Shown here one piece after another: positions 53,187-60,951 of a stretch of 64,000 bases of DNA (positions are counted from its first letter, which is position 1; every line of letters begins with the position of its first letter). Both the position numbers and the translations under genes were made by a program. Below the pieces are notes generated by a model. It was not told the DNA's origin and did no database searches. It saw only the letters and a list, made by a program, of their open reading frames with translations. The DNA is taken from contig SZPG01000008.1 in NCBI GenBank assembly GCA_030263595.1, positions 22,229-86,228 of the forward strand. The letters run 5' to 3'. Origin of the DNA: Chloroflexi bacterium CFX6 (GTDB lineage Bacteria > Chloroflexota > Anaerolineae > Anaerolineales > Villigracilaceae).

Positions 53187-53612
53187 ATGCAAGTAAACGG
53201 AGTTTCGAATGTCAATCAAGTTTTTGCGGGCAGCGCCGCCAACCTGGCGGGCGCGGGGGGCAAGGCGCTCGATTCAGACCAGTTCATGCAGATCCTGTTG
53301 GCGCAGATGACCCATCAGAATCCGCTCGAACCGATGGACAACGCCGAGATGCTGACGCAGTTCTCGCAGCTCAATTCGCTCCAGGAGTTGCGCGAGATCC
53401 GCTCCGGCATGGATAGACTGGCGGCTTCGAACCAGGTCATCTATCTGGCGAGCCTGATCGGCAAATCGGTCAAAGTGAACCGACCGGATGGAAAGGTTCT
53501 GGAAGGCGTGGTGGAGGAGGTCCTCACCGAAAAGGGCAATCCCCAACTGCGTATCGGAAACGAGAAAGCGTCCCTCGACGACGTGATCGAAGTGAAGGCG
53601 GAGGACGTATGA
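53187..53612 (+). CDS. flgD: hook capping protein FlgD
   Basis: A 141-residue FlgD, the scaffold for hook assembly. The conserved N-terminal segment DSDQFMQILLAQMTHQNPLEPMDNAEMLTQFSQLNSLQELREI is complete; the C-terminal domain is short, as in many Gram-positive FlgD proteins. Overlaps the next gene by four bases. Confidence 0.93.
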   Translation: MQVNGVSNVNQVFAGSAANLAGAGGKALDSDQFMQILLAQMTHQNPLEPMDNAEMLTQFSQLNSLQELREIRSGMDRLAASNQVIYLASLIGKSVKVNRPDGKVLEGVVEEVLTEKGNPQLRIGNEKASLDDVIEVKAEDV

Positions 53613-54025
53613 CCGATCCATTGCGCGTTCAACTCGGACGGGCGCAAGGAACAGGCGAACAGCCTGCGAAAGCGGACCGCGCGGTCAAGCCTGCGCAGGG
53701 TCCCTCATTCATCGAAACGCTTGAAAACGTACAGGGCATCCGATTTTCCAACCACGCCCTCAAGCGCCTGCAAAGCCGCGAGATCAATTTGAACAGCGAA
53801 AACGTGAACCGGCTTTCGGAGGCGATTGACAAGGCGGAGAAACGCGGCGGAAGATCGTCGCTGGTGATGCTCGATGACCTGGCTTTCATCGTGAACGTGC
53901 ACGACCGCACCGTAGTCACAGCGTTGGATACGAACCAGCGCGGCGAAGGCGTGTTCACCCAGATTGACAGCGTGGTCTTCGCCGACCCCGCCGCAGCCAA
54001 ATCGTCCATAGACGTAAAAGGATGA
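53609..54025 (+). CDS. flagellar operon protein, TIGR02530 family
   Basis: A 138-residue protein of the TIGR02530 family found next to flgD in Gram-positive flagellar operons, with FSNHALKRLQSREINLNSEN, LSEAIDKAEKRGGRSSLVMLDDLAFIVNV and DRTVVTALDTNQRGEGVFTQID. Its role is not established; a part in hook assembly is presumed from context. Confidence 0.85.
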   Translation: MTDPLRVQLGRAQGTGEQPAKADRAVKPAQGPSFIETLENVQGIRFSNHALKRLQSREINLNSENVNRLSEAIDKAEKRGGRSSLVMLDDLAFIVNVHDRTVVTALDTNQRGEGVFTQIDSVVFADPAAAKSSIDVKG

Positions 54026-54107
54026 TCCTACAAAATCAAATTCAAAATTCGATCAGGCTGGCCCTCTTGGAGGAAAGCCTGAAAACCAACCTACAGGAGA
54101 TAATAAA

Positions 54108-55376
54108 ATGATCCGCTCGATGTTTACCTCGATCAGCGCTTTGAACATGCACCAGAAATATCTGGACGTTACCGCCAACAACCTCGCCAACGCCAACACC
54201 AACGGCTACAAATCCAGCCGCGTCCTCTTCCAGGACCAATTCTCCCAGATGCTTGCCCCCGGCTCCGCGCCCACCGCGACCCTCGGCGGCACCAACCCCA
54301 CCCAGATCGGTCTGGGTGTCCGCCTCGGCTACGTCTCAGGCAACTTTACGCAAGGCACGCTGCAAAACACGGGCCGCAACATGGACCTCGGCATTCAGGG
54401 CGACGGCTTCTTCGTTTATGGACAGGATGCCGCCCGCCGCTTCTCGCGCGAAGGCTCGATGAGCCTCGACGCCGAAGGTTACCTCGTCAATTCGGCGACG
54501 GGTCTGCGGACTCAGGGATGGCTGGTCGGCGCCAACGGACAGGCGGATACCAACCTGCCGGTGGACGACATCCAGATCGCCGCCGACAGGACCGTCGCCA
54601 AAGCCACCGAAAATGTTTTCCTCGGCGGCAACCTGAACGCGGCGACCGCCTCGGGCGGCGCGGTCAGCGTCTCGATGAGCGCGTATGACTCGCTGGGCGC
54701 GCTGCAGACCGGCACGATCAAGTTCACGCGGCAAGCCGCCAACCCGCTCGCGTGGGATTGGGAGATCGTTGATCCCGCCACCGGGCTTCCCAACCCTGCG
54801 ACCGGCGTCGGAGCCGGAACGATCACCTTCGATTCGAATGGACAGGTGGATGCCGCCATAACGCCCAACCCTGCGGTGACCACCCCGGTTCAAATCCCCG
54901 GTTCGAACGGTTCCGCCAACGGCGGACAGGTCGCCCTGAACCTCGACTTCTCCAAACTGACCATGCTGGAGTCCGCCACCAGCACAACCGTCACCAGCCA
55001 GGATGGCCTGCCCTCCGGCTCCGTCTCTGACGTGTACATTTCCCCGAACGACGGGACGGTCTCCCTGGTCTACTCGAACGGGATGACCGAGCAAATCGGG
55101 CAGGTGGCGCTGGCGCGGTTCACCAATCCCGCCGGGCTGATGCGCGCCGAAGGGACCGCCTTCATCGCCGGACTCAATTCCGGCGAGGCGCAGATCGGCG
55201 CCGCCTCCTCAGGCGGGCGCGGCTCCATCGCCTCCGGTTACCTCGAAGCCTCCAACGTGGACATGGCGCAGGAATTCACCAACATGATCCTCGCCCAGCG
55301 CGGCTTCCAGGCTTCCTCCCGCGTGATCACCACCTCGGACGAGATCCTGCAGGAACTGGTCAACCTCAAGCGCTAG
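54108..55376 (+). CDS. flgE: flagellar hook protein FlgE
   Basis: A 422-residue hook subunit: LDVTANNLANANTNGYKSSRVLFQDQ at the N-terminus, MDLGIQGDGFFVYGQDA and FSREGSMSLDAEGYLVN in the core domain, a Ser/Thr-rich variable centre, and GYLEASNVDMAQEFTNMILAQRGFQASSRVI at the C-terminus. Strong AGGAG site. Terminator after the gene closes the operon. Confidence 0.95.
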   Translation: MIRSMFTSISALNMHQKYLDVTANNLANANTNGYKSSRVLFQDQFSQMLAPGSAPTATLGGTNPTQIGLGVRLGYVSGNFTQGTLQNTGRNMDLGIQGDGFFVYGQDAARRFSREGSMSLDAEGYLVNSATGLRTQGWLVGANGQADTNLPVDDIQIAADRTVAKATENVFLGGNLNAATASGGAVSVSMSAYDSLGALQTGTIKFTRQAANPLAWDWEIVDPATGLPNPATGVGAGTITFDSNGQVDAAITPNPAVTTPVQIPGSNGSANGGQVALNLDFSKLTMLESATSTTVTSQDGLPSGSVSDVYISPNDGTVSLVYSNGMTEQIGQVALARFTNPAGLMRAEGTAFIAGLNSGEAQIGAASSGGRGSIASGYLEASNVDMAQEFTNMILAQRGFQASSRVITTSDEILQELVNLKR

Positions 55377-55393
55377 GAGGAAATAAATTGAAA

Positions 55394-55432
55394 ATCGGGC
55401 TGGCATCATTTCGATGCCAGCCCGATCGTTTT
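55394..55432 (+). terminator. Rho-independent terminator after flgE
   Basis: A perfect 14-bp stem (55394-55407 with 55413-55426, loop ATTTC) followed by CGTTTT; ends the long flgC-flgE operon. Confidence 0.92.
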
Positions 55433-55445
55433 CTAAAGTGTGGAT

Positions 55446-55590
55446 GTCGTTGCGAGCGGTCTTTGCGAAGCAATCCCCTGCTTTGAAGAAATTGCTGCAA
55501 AAGACAAGAGATCGCTTCGAGCGGCGCTTCGATTGCGGATCTCTACTTGCATTCGATCCTCCGCTCAGCGCGAACGCCGCTCGCAATGAC
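55446..55590. repeat. family A palindromic repeat (MITE-like), copy 4
   Basis: Ends GTCGTTGCGAGCGG and CCGCTCGCAATGAC form a 14-bp inverted repeat with one mismatch. Longest copy of the four (145 bases), with a more degenerate interior. Lies between flgE and the PilZ-like gene. Confidence 0.82.
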
Positions 55591-55595
55591 ATTTT

Positions 55596-56399
55596 TTATT
55601 TCTTGAGATTCCGCAAACCGTCGGACAATATCCCCAAATCCCGAATGATCTCCGTCTGGCGCTGCGCGATATAATGCAGGATCGCGGCGCGCGACAGGTC
55701 CCTGAAATGCAGCCTCATTCCCACGCGGTAACGGCTGAACGGAAAATCGCGATGCACCGAAACGATCTTTCCGCTCGTTGTGATCGCAATCCTTCCGTCC
55801 TGTCCCTTTGGCAGTTCGGACTGGATCAGGGGACCGGTAATCCGTCCCTCGCGTAATGGTCGGGTGGAGGGTTTCTTTATTTTTTGCGCGACCGCCTCGG
55901 GCAGCGAAAACGTGGCGGAGATCTCATTCCCCCGCTGGCACAACCTCGAAGGAAACATGTAGTCCTCGAAATAAATCCCCGCCCCTTCCGCTGAAACATC
56001 CGCCAGCAGGGCATGGAACTCCGAGGAGGCACCCTCGAACCTGACAACGACGACCATTGGTTCTTCGGGTTCCACGCGGATCTGCATCCTGTCCCCGATC
56101 CCCCTGCCCGCCTCTTCCAGTTGCGCCAGAGTCGCCTCCTCCCTCCCCAAATGCAGGTTGACGACCTGCGAATGAAAAATGAAGGGCAGTTCCTCCCCCA
56201 GCAAATAGGTTTCCCGCTGAAAGTAAAGGCAGGCAATTTGATACATGCTGCTCTGAACTTGAATCTCCGAACCGCCGATGAAATTGATGCGGGCGTCGTA
56301 GGAGATGGGCAAGCCTTTGAAAATGTTCAATAGCCTGATCCCGGACCGGTTTCTGACAGCCTGTTCCAATAACAGGTATGGATTCGCACTGGGTATCAA
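55596..56399 (-). CDS. PilZ-like protein, YcgR type
   Basis: A 267-residue protein resembling YcgR-type flagellar brake proteins. The N-terminal half is a beta-rich PilZN-like domain; the C-terminal half contains the PilZ motif D134-x-S136-x-x-G139 (DVSAEG) and YRVGMRLHFRDLSRAAILHYIAQRQTEI, typical of the end of PilZ proteins. A clear RxxxR switch motif for cyclic-di-GMP is not visible, so binding is uncertain. Likely links second-messenger level to motility. First gene of a convergent minus-strand group; the M23 gene follows upstream. Confidence 0.72.
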   Translation of the reverse strand: MIPSANPYLLLEQAVRNRSGIRLLNIFKGLPISYDARINFIGGSEIQVQSSMYQIACLYFQRETYLLGEELPFIFHSQVVNLHLGREEATLAQLEEAGRGIGDRMQIRVEPEEPMVVVVRFEGASSEFHALLADVSAEGAGIYFEDYMFPSRLCQRGNEISATFSLPEAVAQKIKKPSTRPLREGRITGPLIQSELPKGQDGRIAITTSGKIVSVHRDFPFSRYRVGMRLHFRDLSRAAILHYIAQRQTEIIRDLGILSDGLRNLKK

Positions 56400-56456
56400 A
56401 GGAACCCTCGAAATGAGATTACGGAAAATTCAGCGAGAAGGCAGGTCAAATGCGCT

Positions 56457-57146
56457 TTAACCTCCGCCCAGGGTGACGGCAGTGGGGTCAACGGCGACCT
56501 TATTCCTGCGGATCTCATAGTGCAAGTGCGGACCGGTCGAATTTCCGGTATTTCCCGAAAGCCCGATCGTCGTCCCCGCCCGGACGAATTCGCCCACCGA
56601 AACCGGGATGCTGGAAAGATGCGCGTAATACGTCCGGTATGCGCCGTTCTCGACGATGACGAGATTCCCGTAGCCCTGGTCGTTCCACCCGGCGTGCACC
56701 ACCCTGCCGTCCATCGCGGATCGAATAGGCGTCCCCACCGGGATGCCGATATCGAGACCCTTGTGCCTGCCGTGGAATTCCTGGGTCAACCTTCCTCCTG
56801 TGACGGGACGACCGGACGGTTCAGGCTTCGACCCGGCAACTGCTCCCGCCGAAATCGGGTTTGGCGCGGCGGCTGAAGCGTTTGCGGACTCGTCCCGTTC
56901 CAACTGCTGTTCCACCAGCCGTTCGATCAGCAGCAGCATCAGGGGCGCCATCAGGTCGTTCATGCTCATTCCCAAACCGGCGGACATGCCCGTTGACGAT
57001 ACGCCGTTCGCGGCGGTCATCACCGATAGAATTTCCCGGAAGGAAGAGACGATGTCGGACGTGGACGACGGCGTATTTACCGCCCGGCTGCCCAGCCCTG
57101 TATAAAGACCGGATGCGGACGAGAGGGGGGTGGATATATTTGTCAT
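56457..57146 (-). CDS. M23 (LytM-type) peptidase without a Sec signal
   Basis: A 229-residue zinc endopeptidase of the M23 family. Metal ligands H128-x3-D132 (HKGLD) and H207-x-H209 (HLH) are intact, with H176 as the additional His. No signal peptide or membrane helix is present. Residues 64-82 carry LMLLLIERL, matching the LMFALIERL of the flagellar lytic transglycosylase. It probably remodels wall cross-links for the flagellum and may use the flagellar export route. Encoded next to a PilZ-like gene. Confidence 0.9.
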   Translation of the reverse strand: MTNISTPLSSASGLYTGLGSRAVNTPSSTSDIVSSFREILSVMTAANGVSSTGMSAGLGMSMNDLMAPLMLLLIERLVEQQLERDESANASAAAPNPISAGAVAGSKPEPSGRPVTGGRLTQEFHGRHKGLDIGIPVGTPIRSAMDGRVVHAGWNDQGYGNLVIVENGAYRTYYAHLSSIPVSVGEFVRAGTTIGLSGNTGNSTGPHLHYEIRRNKVAVDPTAVTLGGG

Positions 57147-57353
57147 AATGCCTGTATTTTATAGTTCCTGCCGGGGACACGCAGTAAACGCGGCATAAAA
57201 ACCATGTTATTTGCGTCTAAATTGTTTTATCCCGTCTTTACGCAATATTCAGAACGGCTTTATAGGCTAAAACGCCCTTATCCACTATAGTATGGGCGTG
57301 ACCTTTCGATGGAAGTCGAAGAACACATACCATTGCGCTTCTCAGGTGAACCC

Positions 57354-59000
57354 ATGCAACCAGAACTACAGGTCAGAAAAATACTCGGCAGAACCTATCT
57401 CAACGAGAACCGGCTTGCGGAGGCGCTGGATATATTCACGAAGATCCTGGTGGATTATCCGGACGATCTCGAAACCCTCCTCATCCTCGGCGGTTTTTAC
57501 CTTGCGGGCGGCGATGGAAAGACCGCCAAAAGCATTTATCAGCGCGCGCAGCAATTGGAGCCGCAGAACAAAACCATTCAACGCCAGATCGCGCTGGCGG
57601 AGGAGTTGGAAGACGGCAGTTTCGGGGAGTCGCTCCCCACCGACATGGAGGCGGTGACGCGCCTGCTCCGGCGTTTGACGGGCAGAACCAGCGGAATCCA
57701 GGAGCAGGACGTGGCGCGCGCCGCGCAGTTGCTCGAAAAGATCGTCAATAGCGAATCCCCTGCCGACCTGGTATCCAGTCGCCTGGATGAGATTGACGAT
57801 CTTCTTCTGGCGTTGATCGAAGTGAACATCCGCCAGGCGTACGCCGACGGGCGCGCCGACGTGGTGAACGCCCTGCGGAGTCTCCAGTTCAACATAGATT
57901 ACCAGTTGGACACAAGGGAGACCGGAAACTCCGCTTTCGATGTTCCAGATGCGCGGCAGACGGCGCGTTTTCGAGGCAGCCTCCTCATGCTGTCCCCGGA
58001 TCTCGAAAACAAATCGAAGCGCATGTCCCTGTTGAAGGCGGAATTGGAATCCCTGGGATGTCAAATCGTCGAACGGGATGCGTATCTCCCCGGACGCGAC
58101 CCGAAGCCCGATGTCGTCGTCACCAGCAACCCGCACATAAATCCCCTGCTCATCGGGAGCCTGTCCGCGTTATCGGAGGCGGGCATTCCGATCGTTCTCG
58201 ACCTGGATGCCGATTTCGAAAACCAGCCTGCCTCGCATCAGGACTACGACACAAAGGGATTGGGGACCCACGCGCGCAGCGCCGCCTATACAGCCGCGCT
58301 TTCGCTTGCAAACGCGATCACCGTTCCCTCTGAGGAGCAAGCCGCTTCACTGCGGGGGATGACCGCTCAGGTTCGCGTGATCCCCGACGGCTGGTCCCGG
58401 CAGAATCGGTTATGGGGGAAGGCTGCGGCTCCTCGTGGCACGATCAATATCGGCTGGGTCGGATCGAGCGGTCAACTCGAAGACCTGATGTTGATCCGCC
58501 GATACCTGGTGCGGATCGTCCGCGAATTTCCCGACACGCGGATCGTCATCATCGGGGAGCCGCAAGCCTATCGCCTCTTCGATGGCTTGCCGGAGAACAG
58601 GCGCCTGTACCTGCCCATGGTCTCGCACGAGGAATTTCCATATCTCCTCAGCCAGCTCGATATCCTGACCGTTCCCCTTCGCAGTATTCCGTACAACGTC
58701 TCCCAGCCGGATACCCTGCTTGTGGAAGCGGGCGCAAAGGGAGTTCCCTGGGTCGCGTCCCCGATCCCCGCCTTTCGCAAGTGGGCGGATGGGGGAGTCA
58801 TCCCTGAGTCTTTGGAGGAATGGCACCTTTCCCTGCGACAGTTGGTGATGGATCGGGAGTATTGCAGGGGGCTTGGAAGGAACGGCAGGAACGCCGCCGA
58901 GGCGAGGGAGATGAATCGCATGGCGGAATTGTGGCTGGACGTGATCGTCCAGGCAGCCGGGAGCAACAGCCGTTCATCGCGAAGGCTGGAAAGAGTTTGA
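57354..59000 (+). CDS. TPR-containing glycosyltransferase, GT4-like
   Basis: About 548 residues from the ATG at 57354 (an upstream ATG at 57309 adds 15; AGGTGA supports the inner start). N-terminal TPR-like helices (LGRTYLNENRLAEALDIFTKILVDYPDDLE, then AKSIYQRAQQLEPQNK) and a GT-B fold transferase in the C-terminal half (INIGWVGSSGQLEDLMLIRRYL, VSHEEFPYLLSQLDILTVPL, LLVEAGAKGVPWVAS). Flagellin glycosylation is a reasonable guess because it ends the motility locus, but the substrate is not shown. Forms an operon with two more genes. Confidence 0.78.
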   Translation: MQPELQVRKILGRTYLNENRLAEALDIFTKILVDYPDDLETLLILGGFYLAGGDGKTAKSIYQRAQQLEPQNKTIQRQIALAEELEDGSFGESLPTDMEAVTRLLRRLTGRTSGIQEQDVARAAQLLEKIVNSESPADLVSSRLDEIDDLLLALIEVNIRQAYADGRADVVNALRSLQFNIDYQLDTRETGNSAFDVPDARQTARFRGSLLMLSPDLENKSKRMSLLKAELESLGCQIVERDAYLPGRDPKPDVVVTSNPHINPLLIGSLSALSEAGIPIVLDLDADFENQPASHQDYDTKGLGTHARSAAYTAALSLANAITVPSEEQAASLRGMTAQVRVIPDGWSRQNRLWGKAAAPRGTINIGWVGSSGQLEDLMLIRRYLVRIVREFPDTRIVIIGEPQAYRLFDGLPENRRLYLPMVSHEEFPYLLSQLDILTVPLRSIPYNVSQPDTLLVEAGAKGVPWVASPIPAFRKWADGGVIPESLEEWHLSLRQLVMDREYCRGLGRNGRNAAEAREMNRMAELWLDVIVQAAGSNSRSSRRLERV

Positions 59001-59015
59001 AGTTGGAGTGGAACA

Positions 59016-60113
59016 GTGATCGTCACGTATATTCATTCCACCTGCCCGGAAGATGAATTGCGGGTGCGTTTGCGATGCCGGAATTTTTCCGATGCGATCA
59101 ATCGCGTCGGCTGGCACAGCGCCAGCCTGCTCGACCTGGATGCCTTCGTTCGAAATACCTCGCAGGCGCAAAGGGTTTGCGCCGCGTCGGACCTGCTGGT
59201 GATCCACCGTTATTTGCACGGGTCGGTCTTCGAGGCGATCGAGTATTGGAAGGCGCGCGACAAAAAGGTGGTCGTTGACTTCGATCAGGCAATTGACCGC
59301 CTGACCCCGGACGATCCCGCTTATTCGTTTTGGTCGAATGGCGCTCCGTTGGAGCGGCGCGCAGCCGGGGGACAGCAAAGCCGAATCAGTTCGACGCCCC
59401 TGGAACAATTCAAGTGGGGGCTGGGCATGGTTGACGCGGCGATCGTTTCGTCCGCGCGGCTCGCGGTTGACTGGTCGCAATACACGGACGTTTATGAAAT
59501 TCCCGATTATCTCAACACCGACCAGTATCCCGGCGCCAGGCAATCGCACGAGGATGAGATCTGGATCGGAATGGCTGACGGCGCAGGAAGAGCCGGCATG
59601 GAAGACAGCGGCATCCTGCGCGCGCTGGGGAACGTTTGCCGAAAACGCCCGCGCGTGAAACTCGTAACGCGCCGAACGGGGAAGCGCGAACGGGAATTGT
59701 TCCCGGACGTTCCCGCCTCGCGGCAGGTGAATTATTCCCCCAACTCCTTCGAGGAGTGGGTTGGCATTTTGTGTAAATTGGACGTTGGTATTCAGCCGAT
59801 CGGCAGCGATTACGACTTGCGGCTGGGAAGGAGCAACCTGCTCGAGTTCATGATCTCGAAGACCCCCTGGCTTGCCAGCAGCCAGCCCACATTGAGAGAA
59901 CTTGCCCGTTATGGAAGATTGGTCCAAAATTCGCCCGAAGCCTGGGAATCAGCCATTTTGCGGGCGGTGGATAACATCGCCGCCCTGCAAAAAAGGGCGG
60001 CGGGGGAACCGTTCCTGTTTGCGCTCAGCCAGGATATCCATGAAAACATTGACAAGGTGTTGAAACTCTTTGCCCGCATACTCGACCAGAGGAAGCGATC
60101 AGGTGCAGGATGA
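59016..60113 (+). CDS. glycosyltransferase family 4-like protein
   Basis: A 365-residue GT-B fold protein that starts with GTG after GGAG. The N-terminal half has KKVVVDFDQAIDRL; the C-terminal half has LDVGIQPI and GRSNLLEFMISKTPWLASSQPTLREL, an SNLL..EF.. type donor-binding loop. It does not carry TPR repeats. Overlaps the SUMF1-like gene by four bases. Substrate unknown. Confidence 0.72.
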   Translation: MIVTYIHSTCPEDELRVRLRCRNFSDAINRVGWHSASLLDLDAFVRNTSQAQRVCAASDLLVIHRYLHGSVFEAIEYWKARDKKVVVDFDQAIDRLTPDDPAYSFWSNGAPLERRAAGGQQSRISSTPLEQFKWGLGMVDAAIVSSARLAVDWSQYTDVYEIPDYLNTDQYPGARQSHEDEIWIGMADGAGRAGMEDSGILRALGNVCRKRPRVKLVTRRTGKRERELFPDVPASRQVNYSPNSFEEWVGILCKLDVGIQPIGSDYDLRLGRSNLLEFMISKTPWLASSQPTLRELARYGRLVQNSPEAWESAILRAVDNIAALQKRAAGEPFLFALSQDIHENIDKVLKLFARILDQRKRSGAG

Positions 60114-60946
60114 CCAGCCCGAATCCAAAACTGAACGCCGAGGGTTGGGAGATCGTTCCCCGCGCCGTACATACCATAAAGATGCCCGTCATGATCGAAA
60201 TCCCTGCGGGCGAATTTCTCATGGGTACGAGCGATGAGAATATCACGCTGCTGCAATTGAAAGAGTCGGATTGGGCGTACGAGTGGTCGGACAACGATCT
60301 GTTCATTGCCGAACAGCCGCAGCATTTGGTCTCCCTGCCGTCGTTCGAAATCGCCAAATACCCGGTTACGAACGCCGAGTATCAGGTCTTCATTTCGGAC
60401 GTCGCGCATCGCCTCCCGCGCAGTTGGACCGGGTTCACCTTCCCCGAAGGCTATGACAACCACCCGGTGGCGGGCGTATCCAAAACCGACGCCGAAGCCT
60501 ACATCGAATGGCTGAACCGGAAGACCGGGATGAATTATGGACTTCCGACCGAGGCGGAATGGGAGCGGGCGGCGCGCGGAAGCGATGGGCGCATCTATCC
60601 CTGGGGGAACACGTTCGATCCCTGGCGGTGCAACACGGCGGAGAGCGTCAAAAAAGGGACGACCCCCATTGATTTTTATTCCTCCGGCGGCGATAGTCCA
60701 TGCGGCGCGGTGGACATGGTGGGGAACGTGTGGGAATGGACTCGATCCCCCTTCCTGCAATATCCCTGTGTTCCCGATGCGGGCGAGGTGGAAATCAAAA
60801 AAGCCGGAGGGCGTTACGTCATCCGCGGGGGAGCATGGTATTACAGCCGTAAACTGGCGCGCTGCGCCGCGCGCGAGGGGATATTAGCCGACTACCTTTC
60901 CCCGTCCATTGGCTTCCGCCTGGCGCGCCCTCTCGACCGACCGTGA
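60110..60946 (+). CDS. SUMF1/FGE-family protein lacking one catalytic cysteine
   Basis: A 278-residue formylglycine-generating-enzyme fold protein (PF03781): IPAGEFLMGTSDEN, FEIAKYPVTNAEY, LPTEAEWERAARGSDGRIYPWGN, GNVWEWTRSPF, and RYVIRGGAWYYSRKLARCAA. Of the two catalytic Cys of true FGE only C252 remains; the position five residues before is R247. It is probably not a sulfatase activator. Homologous folds in glycan or secondary metabolism do other chemistry or bind ligands. Ends 5 bases from the convergent kinase gene. Confidence 0.85.
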   Translation: MTSPNPKLNAEGWEIVPRAVHTIKMPVMIEIPAGEFLMGTSDENITLLQLKESDWAYEWSDNDLFIAEQPQHLVSLPSFEIAKYPVTNAEYQVFISDVAHRLPRSWTGFTFPEGYDNHPVAGVSKTDAEAYIEWLNRKTGMNYGLPTEAEWERAARGSDGRIYPWGNTFDPWRCNTAESVKKGTTPIDFYSSGGDSPCGAVDMVGNVWEWTRSPFLQYPCVPDAGEVEIKKAGGRYVIRGGAWYYSRKLARCAAREGILADYLSPSIGFRLARPLDRP

Positions 60947-60951
60947 GCGAT

